From a bacterium (GTDB taxonomy: Bacteria > Arandabacterota > Arandabacteria > Arandabacterales > Arandabacteraceae): a DNA stretch of 64,000 bases. Below the pieces are notes generated by a model. That model made no database searches, was not told the origin of the DNA, and worked only from the letters and a program-made list of their open reading frames with translations. The position numbers were made by a program, and so were the translations under genes. Positions 9,147-17,432 of the stretch are shown here, piece after piece. The stretch covers positions 166,211 to 230,210 of the forward strand of contig JAOZOU010000005.1 of NCBI GenBank assembly GCA_029933125.1, written 5' to 3'. Position 1 is the first letter of the stretch. Every line of letters starts with the position of its first letter.

Positions 9147-10235
9147 ATGTCAGTTTTTGATCTTATGGATGAGCATGGGCACGAGCAGGTTGTCTTTTGC
9201 CACGATCCGACAACTGGCCTCAGAGCAATCATAGCCATTCACGATACCACACTCGGGCCGGCTCTCGGTGGGACTCGCATGTGGAATTATGCAACCGAAG
9301 AGGCGGCTCTAAAGGATGCCCTGCGTCTTTCGCGGAGCATGACCTATCAGGCTGCAGTTGCCGATTGTGACACCGGGGGAGGCAAGGCTGTGCTTTGGGG
9401 AGATCCGATGAGTGACAAGAGTGAAGCTTACTTTAGAGCTTTTGGCAGGTTCATAGATGGGCTTGGGGGTAGATTTGTGACCTATGCTGATCTCGGTACT
9501 GATGAGCGTGATCTTCGCTATGTGAGACGTGAAACCTCACAGGTAGCCCCATTTGTGAGGGGCGTTGGTGCTCAGGGCGACGGAGCCAAGGTTACAGCCT
9601 ACGGCGTGCTCTGTGGCATGAAGGCGTGCTGTAAGGCTGTCTTTGGTGTTTCCAATCTCAGCGGGCGCAGAGTCGTCATCCAGGGCGTTGGAGAAGTCGG
9701 GAGCCACTTAGCAGACTATCTTCACGCTGAAGGCGCTGAGATTGTGATATCCGATATCGTCTATGACGCAATGAAGCGAGTTCAGGATCGGATAGCCGAT
9801 GCAGAGATCATCCGTCCCGAAAGCATCTTTGATTGCGCCTGTGATATCTTCTCGCCCTGTGCTCTAGGAGGGATAATAACCACTGAGAATGTAGATGACC
9901 TTAAGTGTAAGATCATCGCTGGCGCTGCCTACGATGTGCTTGAAAGCGATGAGGTTGGAGATCTGCTTCATGACAGGGGCATTCTCTATGCTCCGGATTT
10001 TGTAATCAGCGCTGGTGAACTTTTCCAGAGCACTGATCGTCTGGAGCCAGTCTCATTTGAGGAGAGCCTTAAGCGAGCTGAGGAGATTTATGATGTTATG
10101 GTTCGCGTCCTTGATAGATCAGCAAGAGATAACGTCCCAGCCTTCAGGGCAGCTCGCGAGATGGCTAAGGAACGCATCGAGAAAGTCGGCAAGGTAAGAA
10201 CCATTCTTACCCATCCACCTGAGTTGGGTCTTTGA
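9147..10235 (+). CDS. Leucine/valine-type amino-acid dehydrogenase
   Basis: 362 residues, the length of Leu/Val/Phe dehydrogenases. It would deaminate a branched-chain amino acid to its 2-oxo acid with NAD. The N-terminal substrate domain has GPALGGTRMWNY and GGGKAVLWGDP, where the lysine of GGGK is the family's catalytic lysine. The conserved Asp lies in TYADLGTDERDL. The NAD domain has VVIQGVGEVGSHLADYL (GxGxxG) near 180. In characterised leucine dehydrogenases the earlier substrate-carboxylate lysine lies in MTYK, but here the motif is MTYQ, so substrate binding may differ. It overlaps or abuts the kinase gene. A dehydrogenase next to butyrate kinase matches the bcd-buk pair of Bacillus bkd operons, supporting a branched-chain substrate. 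Confidence 0.85.
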   Translation: MSVFDLMDEHGHEQVVFCHDPTTGLRAIIAIHDTTLGPALGGTRMWNYATEEAALKDALRLSRSMTYQAAVADCDTGGGKAVLWGDPMSDKSEAYFRAFGRFIDGLGGRFVTYADLGTDERDLRYVRRETSQVAPFVRGVGAQGDGAKVTAYGVLCGMKACCKAVFGVSNLSGRRVVIQGVGEVGSHLADYLHAEGAEIVISDIVYDAMKRVQDRIADAEIIRPESIFDCACDIFSPCALGGIITTENVDDLKCKIIAGAAYDVLESDEVGDLLHDRGILYAPDFVISAGELFQSTDRLEPVSFEESLKRAEEIYDVMVRVLDRSARDNVPAFRAAREMAKERIEKVGKVRTILTHPPELGL

Positions 10236-10246
10236 GGAAAAGCCTC

Positions 10247-11380
10247 ATGCAGGAAAGGAATTCAAAGGAGCAAAGGGAGAAACCGCAAGGAACCTTTCGT
10301 ATTCTGGCAATAAATCCTGGTTCGACGTCGACAAAGATAGCTGTTTACGATGATGAGCAACCTGTGCTTGAAGAGGTAATTCATCACAGCGATCTCGATC
10401 TCTCCGAGTTTGAGAAGATCTGGGACCAATATGAATTCAGGAAGAGAACAATTCTTGAGGCTCTGGATTCGCACAATATTGATCTCAAGACGCTTTCGGC
10501 AGTTGTTGGGCGTGGAGGTCTTCTTCGACCGGTTGTCAGTGGAACCTACGCCGTCAACGAGCTCATGATAAAAGATGGCAAGGAAGGCTACCTTGGAGAG
10601 CATGCTGCCAACCTTGGACCTGTGCTTGCATTTGGAATTGGATGGGATCTCGGTATACCTGCCTTTATGGTGGATCCCCCTAGTGTTGACGAGTTTGAGC
10701 CTCTGGCGAGATTGTCAGGCCATAAGGACATACCGAGAAGAAGTCTGGCTCATGCTCTCAACATAAAGGCTACGGCGAGAGTTGCCGCCCGTGACCTTGG
10801 CAAGCGACTTGAGGAAGCAAATTTAATTGTTGCTCACCTGGGCGGAGGCATATCGGTTTGCCCGTTGCGAGGGGGCAGAATAATTGATGCCAATGATGCC
10901 AACAGTGGTGGTCCGTTTTCTCCGGAGCGAGCGGGGACTGTGCCGACAATGGGCTTGATAGATTTTATTTTTGACCGTGGCCTCACACGCGAGGAGGCTA
11001 AAAGAGCTCTCGTTGGCAGGGGAGGCCTTGTTTCCTATCTTGGCACCAACTCCGCAAAGGAAGTGGAGCAGCGGGTAGCTGAGGGTGATGAAAAGGCAAA
11101 GCTTGTCTATGAAGCTATGGCGTATCAGATTGCCAAAGAGATCGGAGCAATGGCGACTGTTCTTTTTGGAAAAGTGGATGCAATAGTGCTTACCGGTGGC
11201 TTGGCTGCGAGCAAGATGCTTACCGACTGGATAAGGCAGCGTGTGGAGTTCATTGCTCCTGTAAAACTCTATCCAGGTCAGGATGAGATGAAGGCGCTTG
11301 TTCTTGGATGCTTGAGAGTCCTGCGAGGTCAGGAACAAGCCAAAGTCTACCCCGAAACAGTTGAACCCGTAAAACTCTAA
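10247..11380 (+). CDS. buk: Butyrate / branched-chain fatty acid kinase
   Basis: 377 residues from the chosen ATG at 10247, which has GAGGA six bases upstream; a TTG at 10232 overlapping the previous stop is an alternative. The enzyme makes an acyl phosphate from a short fatty acid or, in the catabolic direction, ATP from acyl phosphate. Acetokinase-family motifs are present: LAINPGSTSTKIAVYDD near 20, VAHLGGGISVCPL near 190, and ANSGGPFSPERAGTVPT near 210. LTGGLAASKML near 320 is also typical. Its place between a branched-chain dehydrogenase and a crotonase suggests isobutyrate or isovalerate rather than butyrate. The phosphotransbutyrylase that would complete the route is not in the window. 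Confidence 0.9.
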   Translation: MQERNSKEQREKPQGTFRILAINPGSTSTKIAVYDDEQPVLEEVIHHSDLDLSEFEKIWDQYEFRKRTILEALDSHNIDLKTLSAVVGRGGLLRPVVSGTYAVNELMIKDGKEGYLGEHAANLGPVLAFGIGWDLGIPAFMVDPPSVDEFEPLARLSGHKDIPRRSLAHALNIKATARVAARDLGKRLEEANLIVAHLGGGISVCPLRGGRIIDANDANSGGPFSPERAGTVPTMGLIDFIFDRGLTREEAKRALVGRGGLVSYLGTNSAKEVEQRVAEGDEKAKLVYEAMAYQIAKEIGAMATVLFGKVDAIVLTGGLAASKMLTDWIRQRVEFIAPVKLYPGQDEMKALVLGCLRVLRGQEQAKVYPETVEPVKL

Positions 11381-11392
11381 AGGAGGTCAACT

Positions 11393-12175
11393 ATGGCTTT
11401 TGAGAATCTGATCGTTGAGAAAAAACCACCCATTGGCTATATAACTGTTAACAGACCAAAGGTGCTAAATGCTCTTAATGTTAAGACTGTGCTTGAACTT
11501 ATCGATGCCTTTGAGGAAATGGCAGGCGATGAAACCATAAGGGTCGTCATCCTAACTGGAAGTGGTGAGAAATCCTTTGTTGCTGGGGCGGACATAAAGG
11601 AGTTTCAGAATCTATCTCCAGATGATGCGAGGAATTATGCCATTCGGGGTCAGAAGTTGCTCAACCTGATTGAGCGGCTAGGCAAGCCGGTGATCGCAGC
11701 TGTCAATGGCTATGCTCTTGGTGGTGGGTGCGAGATAGCAATGGCTTGCTCAATAAGGATAGCTTCGGATAATGCTCGCCTTGGCCAGCCCGAGGTGGGG
11801 CTTGGGTTGATTCCTGGTTATGGTGGAACCCAGAGACTTCCAAGGCTTGTTGGCAAGGGCAGAGCGTATGAGATGATCCTTACCGGCGAGCACATAGATG
11901 CAGCGAAGGCTGAACGTATAGGTCTTGTAAATAAGGTTGTGCCGAGGGATTCCCTTATTGAGGAATGTGAGAAACTTGCAACGACTATTGCCAAGCAAGC
12001 TCCTCTAGCAGTAAGATATTGTTTGGAGGCTGTTGATCGTGGACTCAATGGCAGCCTCGACGATGGGTTGGCTCTCGAGGCTGATCTTTTCGGACTGGTA
12101 TTTGGGTCGCAAGATGTAAAAGAGGGTGTCACTGCTTTTCTTGAGAAGCGCAAACCCGAATTCAAAGGCAAGTGA
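11393..12175 (+). CDS. Enoyl-CoA hydratase (crotonase family)
   Basis: 260 residues, typical for a monofunctional hydratase. It adds water to a trans-2-enoyl-CoA. The oxyanion-hole segment SFVAGADIKEF is near 62-72. The two catalytic glutamates are in place: GGGCEIAMAC near 110 and LGQPEVGLGLIPGYGG near 131. A strong ribosome site (AAAGGAGG) precedes the ATG. It closes the operon with the amino-acid dehydrogenase and acyl kinase. Likely substrates are crotonyl-CoA or the methacrylyl/tiglyl-CoA of branched-chain amino-acid breakdown; sequence alone cannot decide. Confidence 0.92.
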   Translation: MAFENLIVEKKPPIGYITVNRPKVLNALNVKTVLELIDAFEEMAGDETIRVVILTGSGEKSFVAGADIKEFQNLSPDDARNYAIRGQKLLNLIERLGKPVIAAVNGYALGGGCEIAMACSIRIASDNARLGQPEVGLGLIPGYGGTQRLPRLVGKGRAYEMILTGEHIDAAKAERIGLVNKVVPRDSLIEECEKLATTIAKQAPLAVRYCLEAVDRGLNGSLDDGLALEADLFGLVFGSQDVKEGVTAFLEKRKPEFKGK

Positions 12176-12213
12176 CCTCGAGGAAGTAATTTTTGAAAAC
12201 AGGAATTAGAATT

Positions 12214-12291
12214 GTCCCCGTCGTCTAGCCCGGTCTAGGACATCGCCCTTTCACGGCGGCAACACGGGTTCGAATCCCGTCGGGGACACCA
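12214..12291 (+). tRNA. tRNA-Glu (TTC)
   Basis: The acceptor arms GTCCCCG and CGGGGAC pair fully. The anticodon stem CGCC/GGCG encloses CTTTCAC with anticodon TTC. The T arm CGGGTTCGAATCCCG is canonical and the CCA end is encoded. No promoter is obvious between it and the crotonase gene, so it may be read through from that operon. Confidence 0.97.
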
Positions 12292-12293
12292 TT

Positions 12294-12320
12294 AGGGGGC
12301 AGGCGTGAAGCTGCCCCCTT
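12294..12320 (+). terminator. Hairpin after tRNA-Glu
   Basis: AGGGGGCAG (12294-12302) pairs perfectly with CTGCCCCCT (12311-12319) across an 8-base loop. Only a few T residues follow, so termination may be partial. It lies between the tRNA and the phosphatase gene. Confidence 0.6.
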
Positions 12321-12345
12321 ATGCTTCAGAAGGGGTAAAGGAAAA

Positions 12346-13776
12346 ATGAAGCGCTCACTGACTGCATTAGCTATGGCTGCCTTAGTCGCGTTTCTTATCG
12401 ACTCTCACTCGCTTGCACAGGCTGCCATGCGCAAGGGACCCTATCTCATTTACGAGGGCAATAATACGGAGATGAAGGTTATGTGGCAGGTGACCCAGGT
12501 TGAAACATGCACCATCGAATGGGGTGTGGACACAACCTATTCCCTCGGAAGTGCGACAACAGGTGAGACAACATCGGATCACATCCATTTCTACAGGATT
12601 ATGGGTCTCACTCCAGGTGAGATTTACTACTATCGCGTGATTGCCGGTGGCGGTAACTACGAGGGCTCTTTCCGAGCAGCGCCGAGCGATGAAGCAACCG
12701 CGGTCAAGTTTTTTGTCTATGGGGATACACGAACATATCCTGCTGATCACGACCTGGTAGCACAGGCTATAATCGGCCAATACAGTGCTGATCCAGATCT
12801 TCGAACACTTGTGGTTTCTGTTGGTGATCTTGTGACTGATGGTGATACCGAAGCAGATTGGGACAATGGGTTCTTTGATCCCACCTATACCAACATTTCG
12901 AAACTTTTAAGAGAAATGCCCTATCAGGTTGCGATGGGGAATCACGAGGGTACAGGAGCACTCTTCGGAAAATATTTCCAATATCCCTTTGTCGCCGGTC
13001 GCTATTGGTCCTTCGATTACGGACCAGCCCACATTGCTGTTGTTGATCAGTACACACCCTATGGTACTGGGACACCACAGCTGGTGTGGCTGGAAAATGA
13101 TCTTGCTTCAACAACCAAGCCTTGGAAGTTCATAGTTCTCCATGAGCCAGGCTGGTCAGCGGGTGGGCATCCAAACAACTCGAGTGTCCAAACCTACATT
13201 CAACCTCTGTGTGAGACCTATGGTGTACCTATCATCTTTGGGGGCCACAATCATTATTATGCGAGGGCGATTGTAAATGGAGTTCACCATATAACAACAG
13301 GCGGCGGTGGGGCGCCTCTCTATACTCCCAATCCATCCTATCCCAACGTGGTTTATGCAATCAAAGCATACAACTATTGTATGATTGATATAGATGGTGG
13401 TATCTGCCACTTCACTGGTATCACTCGATCAGGAACAGTGATCGATACTTTTACTGTGGCTCTCGTTGGCGCAGGTGCGGAACCCAAGACATCGGGTCAC
13501 TGGTTCATGCTGGGTAGTGCGGATCCTAATCCCTTCAGGGAAAGCGTCGGAATTGACTTCTCCATTGCTGAAGGATGTGATGTGAGCCTTGTGATCTATG
13601 ATGTCAGAGGTCGCAAAGTTCGTACTCTGATTCAGGGCTTCCTTAAGCCCAATACCTACAATGCTTTCTGGGATGGCAAGGACGATAGCGGAAAACCTGT
13701 TGGTGGCGGTATCTATTTTTGCAGGCTGAATTCGTGTGGCTGGCAGGCTTTGCGCAAGGTGGTAAGGCTTAGATAA
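12346..13776 (+). CDS. Secreted purple-acid-phosphatase-like phosphoesterase with FlgD-like tail
   Basis: 476 residues. A signal peptide covers about the first 26 residues. Residues 30-110 are a fibronectin-like domain found in front of purple acid phosphatases. The metallophosphoesterase core follows with metal-ligand motifs in order: FVYGDTR, VVSVGDLVTDGD, MGNHEG, VLHEPGW and FGGHNHYYAR. The last 85 residues match a FlgD-type Ig-like domain (VSLVIYDVRGRKVRTL, then FWDGKDDSGKPVGGGIYF), a tail used by secreted proteins of several FCB-related phyla. It probably releases phosphate from esters outside the cell. Strong GAAAGG-like ribosome site; the gene is preceded by the tRNA-Glu hairpin and followed by the Rrf2 promoter. 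Confidence 0.88.
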   Translation: MKRSLTALAMAALVAFLIDSHSLAQAAMRKGPYLIYEGNNTEMKVMWQVTQVETCTIEWGVDTTYSLGSATTGETTSDHIHFYRIMGLTPGEIYYYRVIAGGGNYEGSFRAAPSDEATAVKFFVYGDTRTYPADHDLVAQAIIGQYSADPDLRTLVVSVGDLVTDGDTEADWDNGFFDPTYTNISKLLREMPYQVAMGNHEGTGALFGKYFQYPFVAGRYWSFDYGPAHIAVVDQYTPYGTGTPQLVWLENDLASTTKPWKFIVLHEPGWSAGGHPNNSSVQTYIQPLCETYGVPIIFGGHNHYYARAIVNGVHHITTGGGGAPLYTPNPSYPNVVYAIKAYNYCMIDIDGGICHFTGITRSGTVIDTFTVALVGAGAEPKTSGHWFMLGSADPNPFRESVGIDFSIAEGCDVSLVIYDVRGRKVRTLIQGFLKPNTYNAFWDGKDDSGKPVGGGIYFCRLNSCGWQALRKVVRLR

Positions 13777-13792
13777 AGCCACGGCAGATGAG

Positions 13793-13821
13793 TTGAATTT
13801 GGTTCTTGGCAAGGTTATATT
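13793..13821 (+). promoter_or_regulatory. Promoter of the Rrf2 - nifS - nadA operon
   Basis: TTGAAT (13793-13798), a 17-base spacer, then TATATT (13816-13821). Right after the -10 box, TAGGT (13821-13825) and ACCTA (13839-13843) form an imperfect dyad across the expected transcript start. This may be an operator for the encoded Rrf2 protein; the dyad is weak. Confidence 0.6.
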
Positions 13822-13855
13822 AGGTTAGGATTTCGATTACCTATGGGGGGTGACC

Positions 13856-14281
13856 ATGAAGCTGCCGACGCGGGTTCGCTATGCTGTGCGAGCAGTTGTT
13901 GAGCTTGCTGAGAGGGGCGGTGAGCGTCCCATTCCCATTAGTTCTATCTCAAAAGCTCAGAACATCTCTCCAAAGTATGCTAAACAATTGATGAACCGCC
14001 TGCAGCGGGCTGGCATTGTCAAAGGTCACGCTGGCATTCGCGGCGGCTACACTTTGGCTCGCTCCGCCGATGAGATCACCCTCCTTGAGATCTACAATGC
14101 CCTTGGTGTTTCGGTAAAGCTTGTGCCATGCATTCGAATGGAATCTTACTGCGAGAGAAGTGGATCTTGCGCAGCCCAGCTTATATGGCAACGTTTGAGT
14201 GATGAGATCGTCCAAATCCTCAAGAATACAACCATCGGTGAGATGGTTGCCTATCAGCGCTCTCTTGTGAAAAGGAGGTAG
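13856..14281 (+). CDS. Rrf2-family transcriptional regulator with three cysteines
   Basis: 141 residues from the ATG at 13856, preceded by GGGGGG; a GTG two codons earlier is an alternative. Rrf2 proteins bind DNA as dimers and several (IscR, NsrR, CymR) sense Fe-S status, nitric oxide or cysteine supply. The winged helix spans residues 1-75 (YAKQLMNRLQRAGIVKG, then GIRGGYTLAR). Three cysteines near 95-110 (PCIRM, YCERS, SCAAQ) match the cluster-binding spacing of IscR-like members, so an Fe-S ligand is plausible. It is the first gene of an operon with cysteine desulfurase and quinolinate synthase, both linked to Fe-S clusters, which supports an IscR-like role and autoregulation. Confidence 0.88.
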   Translation: MKLPTRVRYAVRAVVELAERGGERPIPISSISKAQNISPKYAKQLMNRLQRAGIVKGHAGIRGGYTLARSADEITLLEIYNALGVSVKLVPCIRMESYCERSGSCAAQLIWQRLSDEIVQILKNTTIGEMVAYQRSLVKRR

Positions 14282-14284
14282 GGG

Positions 14285-15439
14285 ATGATCTATCTCGACC
14301 ACAGCTCAACAACTCCTGTCGATAAAAGGGTCTTTGAAGCCATGGAGCCATTTCTGACCTCACTCTTTGGCAATCCCTCCTCGATATATAGAGCTGGTCA
14401 GGATGTCAGGAAGGCAGTCGAGGATTCACGCGAAAAGGTAGCACGTCTCCTTGGTGCGAAGCCAACGGAGATAATCTTCACAAGTGGAGGAACAGAATCC
14501 AACAATACCGCCATAAAGGGTGTGGCTGGCTCAAAAGGAAGCGGACACATAATAACATCGGCGATTGAGCATCCGGCTGTTCTAAAGGTTGTCAAGTGGC
14601 TTGAGAAGCATGGCTTCCATGCAACCTATCTTGAGGTTGGTTCCGATGGCATTGTTGACCCAGATGACGTAAGAAAGGCAATAAGGAAAGACACAATTCT
14701 CATCACCGTAATGCACGCCAATAACGAGGTCGGCACAATCCAGCCTATTGAGGAAATTGCGAGGATTGCCCATGAAAATGGCATCATTTTCCATACGGAT
14801 GCGGTTCAAACTGCAGGTAAAATTAGGATAGATGTTAACAAGATGGGAATTGATCTTCTATCTCTGTCTGGACACAAGTTCTATGGTCCCAAGGGAATAG
14901 GGTGCCTTTATTTGCGGAAGGGAGTTAGGATTGAGCCTTTCATGCACGGTGGTCATCAGGAATGGGGGAAGAGGGCTGGTACTGAGAATGTGGCAGGCAT
15001 AGTTGGCATTGGAAAAGCTGCAGAGATAGCCATGGAGGAGATGGGGACGGAAGCTACAAGACTAAAATCACTGCGCGACAGACTTGAGGCTGGTATTGCT
15101 GAGCGTATCTCAGACGTGCTCTTCAACGGTCATCCTGACAAGAGACTTTACTCCATATGCAATGTCTGTGTGAAATATGTCGAAGGTGAGGCGATGTTGC
15201 TCAACCTTGATTTCCACGGTATTGCTGCATCGTCTGGATCCGCTTGCACATCAGGGTCCCTCGAGCCCTCACATGTTTTGCTGGCTATGGGAATCAGTCC
15301 TGAGATTGCTCATGGAAGCCTTCGCTTCAGCCTTGGTCGCGGTAATACCGAAGAGGATATTGATCGTGTGCTAGAAATTCTTCCGCCAATCGTGGCCAAA
15401 CTCCGCGAGATGTCTGCCTTTCCGAGGCAATCAATGTGA
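14285..15439 (+). CDS. Cysteine desulfurase, NifS/IscS type
   Basis: 384 residues. A PLP enzyme that takes sulfur from cysteine to form a persulfide for Fe-S clusters, thiamine or tRNA thiolation. It opens with IYLDHSSTTPVD. The PLP lysine is in SLSGHKFYGPKG near 200, with HTDAVQTAGK before it. The active-site cysteine is in ASSGSACTSGSLEPSHV near 318-334, the group I (NifS/IscS) loop. It begins three bases after the Rrf2 stop with ribosome site AGGAGG. No IscU scaffold follows; instead nadA comes next, so its main customer here may be the quinolinate synthase cluster or the E1-like enzyme. Confidence 0.93.
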   Translation: MIYLDHSSTTPVDKRVFEAMEPFLTSLFGNPSSIYRAGQDVRKAVEDSREKVARLLGAKPTEIIFTSGGTESNNTAIKGVAGSKGSGHIITSAIEHPAVLKVVKWLEKHGFHATYLEVGSDGIVDPDDVRKAIRKDTILITVMHANNEVGTIQPIEEIARIAHENGIIFHTDAVQTAGKIRIDVNKMGIDLLSLSGHKFYGPKGIGCLYLRKGVRIEPFMHGGHQEWGKRAGTENVAGIVGIGKAAEIAMEEMGTEATRLKSLRDRLEAGIAERISDVLFNGHPDKRLYSICNVCVKYVEGEAMLLNLDFHGIAASSGSACTSGSLEPSHVLLAMGISPEIAHGSLRFSLGRGNTEEDIDRVLEILPPIVAKLREMSAFPRQSM

Positions 15440-16359
15440 TGAGCCGCATGGATGAGAAGCAACTTAAGACGGAGATAAGCGAGCTCAAGAAAAGCAAGAA
15501 TGCTCTCATCCTTGTTCACAATTATCAGGTGATGGAGGTTCAGGAGATTGGTGACTTCGTCGGGGATTCGCTTGAGCTCGCCCGCAAAGCTGTAGAGGCG
15601 AGGAAACCTCTCATCGTTTTCTGTGGTGTACGTTTCATGGCGGAGACCGCTAAGATCCTTAATCCTCAAGCCAAAGTCCTTATCCCGAGGGATGATGCAG
15701 GTTGTCCGATGGCTGACATGATAACAAGAGACGATGTCATAGAGCTCAAGCAGAAGTACCCGGATGCTGTTGTTTGTTCATATGTCAATACGAATGCTGA
15801 CGTCAAGGCTGAGACGGACATTTGCTGCACATCGGCAAATGCTGTTGAGGTTGTAAGAAGTCTTGATAACAGGCGGATCATCTTTACCCCCGATCGTAAC
15901 CTTGCATCTTTCGTTAGAGAGAAAGTCAACACCGAGATAATCCCTTTCGATGGCTACTGCTATGTTCACACGAGATTCACTCCAGAGGACATAAAGCTTT
16001 CACGCCAAGCCCACCCTGATGCTCTCGTGCTTGTCCATCCTGAGTGCAATCCTGAGGTCGTTCACCTAGCTGATGAGGTTCTTTCGACAAGCGGAATGCT
16101 GAGATTTGCCAAGAACTCCTCTGCCCGTGAATTCATAATCGCTACTGAAGAGGGTTTGATAGAGAGAATGCGAAATGTGATGCCGGATAAGAGATTCTAC
16201 TCAGCAGGCAGAGCTCACTTCTGTTTCAACATGAAGAAGATCAGGCTTGAGGATGTTTATCTATCGCTGCGTGATGAGATCTATGAGATTGAAATCGACC
16301 CCGAAGTAATGAGGCGTGCTCGTGGCTCACTTGAGCGCATGATCTCCCTCACCTCATAG
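15439..16359 (+). CDS. nadA: Quinolinate synthase A
   Basis: 306 residues. It condenses iminoaspartate with dihydroxyacetone phosphate to quinolinate in NAD synthesis and needs a 4Fe-4S cluster held by three cysteines. These are visible as DAGCPMADM near 83, VHPECNPEV near 193 and AHFCFNMKK near 256-264. ILVHNYQVMEVQEIGDFVGD near the start is a substrate-site signature. I chose the ATG at 15439, overlapping the nifS stop by one base (TGATG); a GTG just upstream and an ATG at 15448 are alternatives. No aspartate oxidase (nadB) or nadC is adjacent, which is a little unusual. Confidence 0.93.
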   Translation: MSRMDEKQLKTEISELKKSKNALILVHNYQVMEVQEIGDFVGDSLELARKAVEARKPLIVFCGVRFMAETAKILNPQAKVLIPRDDAGCPMADMITRDDVIELKQKYPDAVVCSYVNTNADVKAETDICCTSANAVEVVRSLDNRRIIFTPDRNLASFVREKVNTEIIPFDGYCYVHTRFTPEDIKLSRQAHPDALVLVHPECNPEVVHLADEVLSTSGMLRFAKNSSAREFIIATEEGLIERMRNVMPDKRFYSAGRAHFCFNMKKIRLEDVYLSLRDEIYEIEIDPEVMRRARGSLERMISLTS

Positions 16360-16371
16360 GAGAGAAGTGAC

Positions 16372-17382
16372 TTGGAACGCTATAGGAGGCAGCTAGGTGT
16401 ACCCTGGATAGGAACAAAGGGGCAGCAGGCTTTGAAAAGGAGCTCTGCAGTCATCATCGGGTGCGGAGGTCTTGGTTGTGCCTGTTCGACTTTTCTTGCC
16501 CGAGCAGGGATAGGAAGAATAAGACTTATCGATTGTGACATCATCTGTCTTAGCGATGTCCACCGGCAGATCCACTATGATGAAAGCCATGCGCAGGGGT
16601 TGCATCTCAAGGTTAGTGTTGCAGCCCAGAGGCTAAGGGATGCAAATTCTGAAACAAGGGTTGAGGCATTTGCCTATGAATTCAATCCCCAGAATTCCTA
16701 TCACCTTGTGGAAGACTTTGATCTCATCATCGACTGTTCAGACAATTTTGCCACGCGTTTTCTGATCAATGAAGTCGCTTTGAAACATGGCATTCCCTGG
16801 GTTCATGGAGCATGCTCTTCAACCAGTGGTCTGGTGGTATCCTTCAAGGATGGCAGTGCAGCTTGTTACAGGTGTATAATGGCAGGGGTTTCGCACCATC
16901 TTGTTACTTCATCCAATTCACCTCCAATTCTTGGACCTGTTGCAGGTGCGGTTGGTTGTATTGAGGCGATTGAGGCAATGCGTTTACTCATCGATCCCAA
17001 GCTAACGAAGCAACGCATGATCCACTTTGATGCTACGCGATACCTTTGGGAGACAATTGAGGTGCGAAAGCGAGCTGACTGCCCAACGTGTGCGAAAGGG
17101 CAATTCGAGATCCTCGATGGCTTAACTGTCTGGCAAAGGTCGAGCAGAAACCTTGAAGGTGTGATTGAAGTGGAAACGGGTTCACATCTCGATATGAGGA
17201 TCCTCAAAGAGCGTTTGGGCAGGCAGGTCCGAGAGATAGCCAATGGTGCCGTGGCCTTTGAAAAGGAGGGTGTGAGTTTCATAATTCTTGCTGAGGGAAG
17301 GGCATATGTGCGTGGAGTGTCCCAAAGGGAGGATGCTGAGCAAAGGGTTCATGAATTGCTTGAGAATAATCCTTCAAGTTGA
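16372..17382 (+). CDS. E1-like adenylyltransferase (ThiF/MoeB/HesA family) with an extra C-terminal domain
   Basis: 336 residues. Such enzymes adenylate the C-terminus of a ubiquitin-like sulfur carrier (ThiS, MoaD) so that it can be thiolated, often with sulfur from a cysteine desulfurase. The nucleotide loop GCGGLGC is near 30-36, the arginine finger sits in DVHRQIHY near 62, and DCSDNFATRFLIN lies near 120. A structural zinc site is formed by CYRC near 164 and CPTC near 240. The last 85 residues form an additional domain that I do not recognise. TTG start with an AGGAGAG site, 12 bases after nadA. A carrier protein is not visible nearby, so the partner is unknown. Confidence 0.85.
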   Translation: MERYRRQLGVPWIGTKGQQALKRSSAVIIGCGGLGCACSTFLARAGIGRIRLIDCDIICLSDVHRQIHYDESHAQGLHLKVSVAAQRLRDANSETRVEAFAYEFNPQNSYHLVEDFDLIIDCSDNFATRFLINEVALKHGIPWVHGACSSTSGLVVSFKDGSAACYRCIMAGVSHHLVTSSNSPPILGPVAGAVGCIEAIEAMRLLIDPKLTKQRMIHFDATRYLWETIEVRKRADCPTCAKGQFEILDGLTVWQRSSRNLEGVIEVETGSHLDMRILKERLGRQVREIANGAVAFEKEGVSFIILAEGRAYVRGVSQREDAEQRVHELLENNPSS

Positions 17383-17432
17383 CTGTGAATTTTGCCGATT
17401 GAGATTGCGTACTCAGAAGGAGATAGGTAAGT

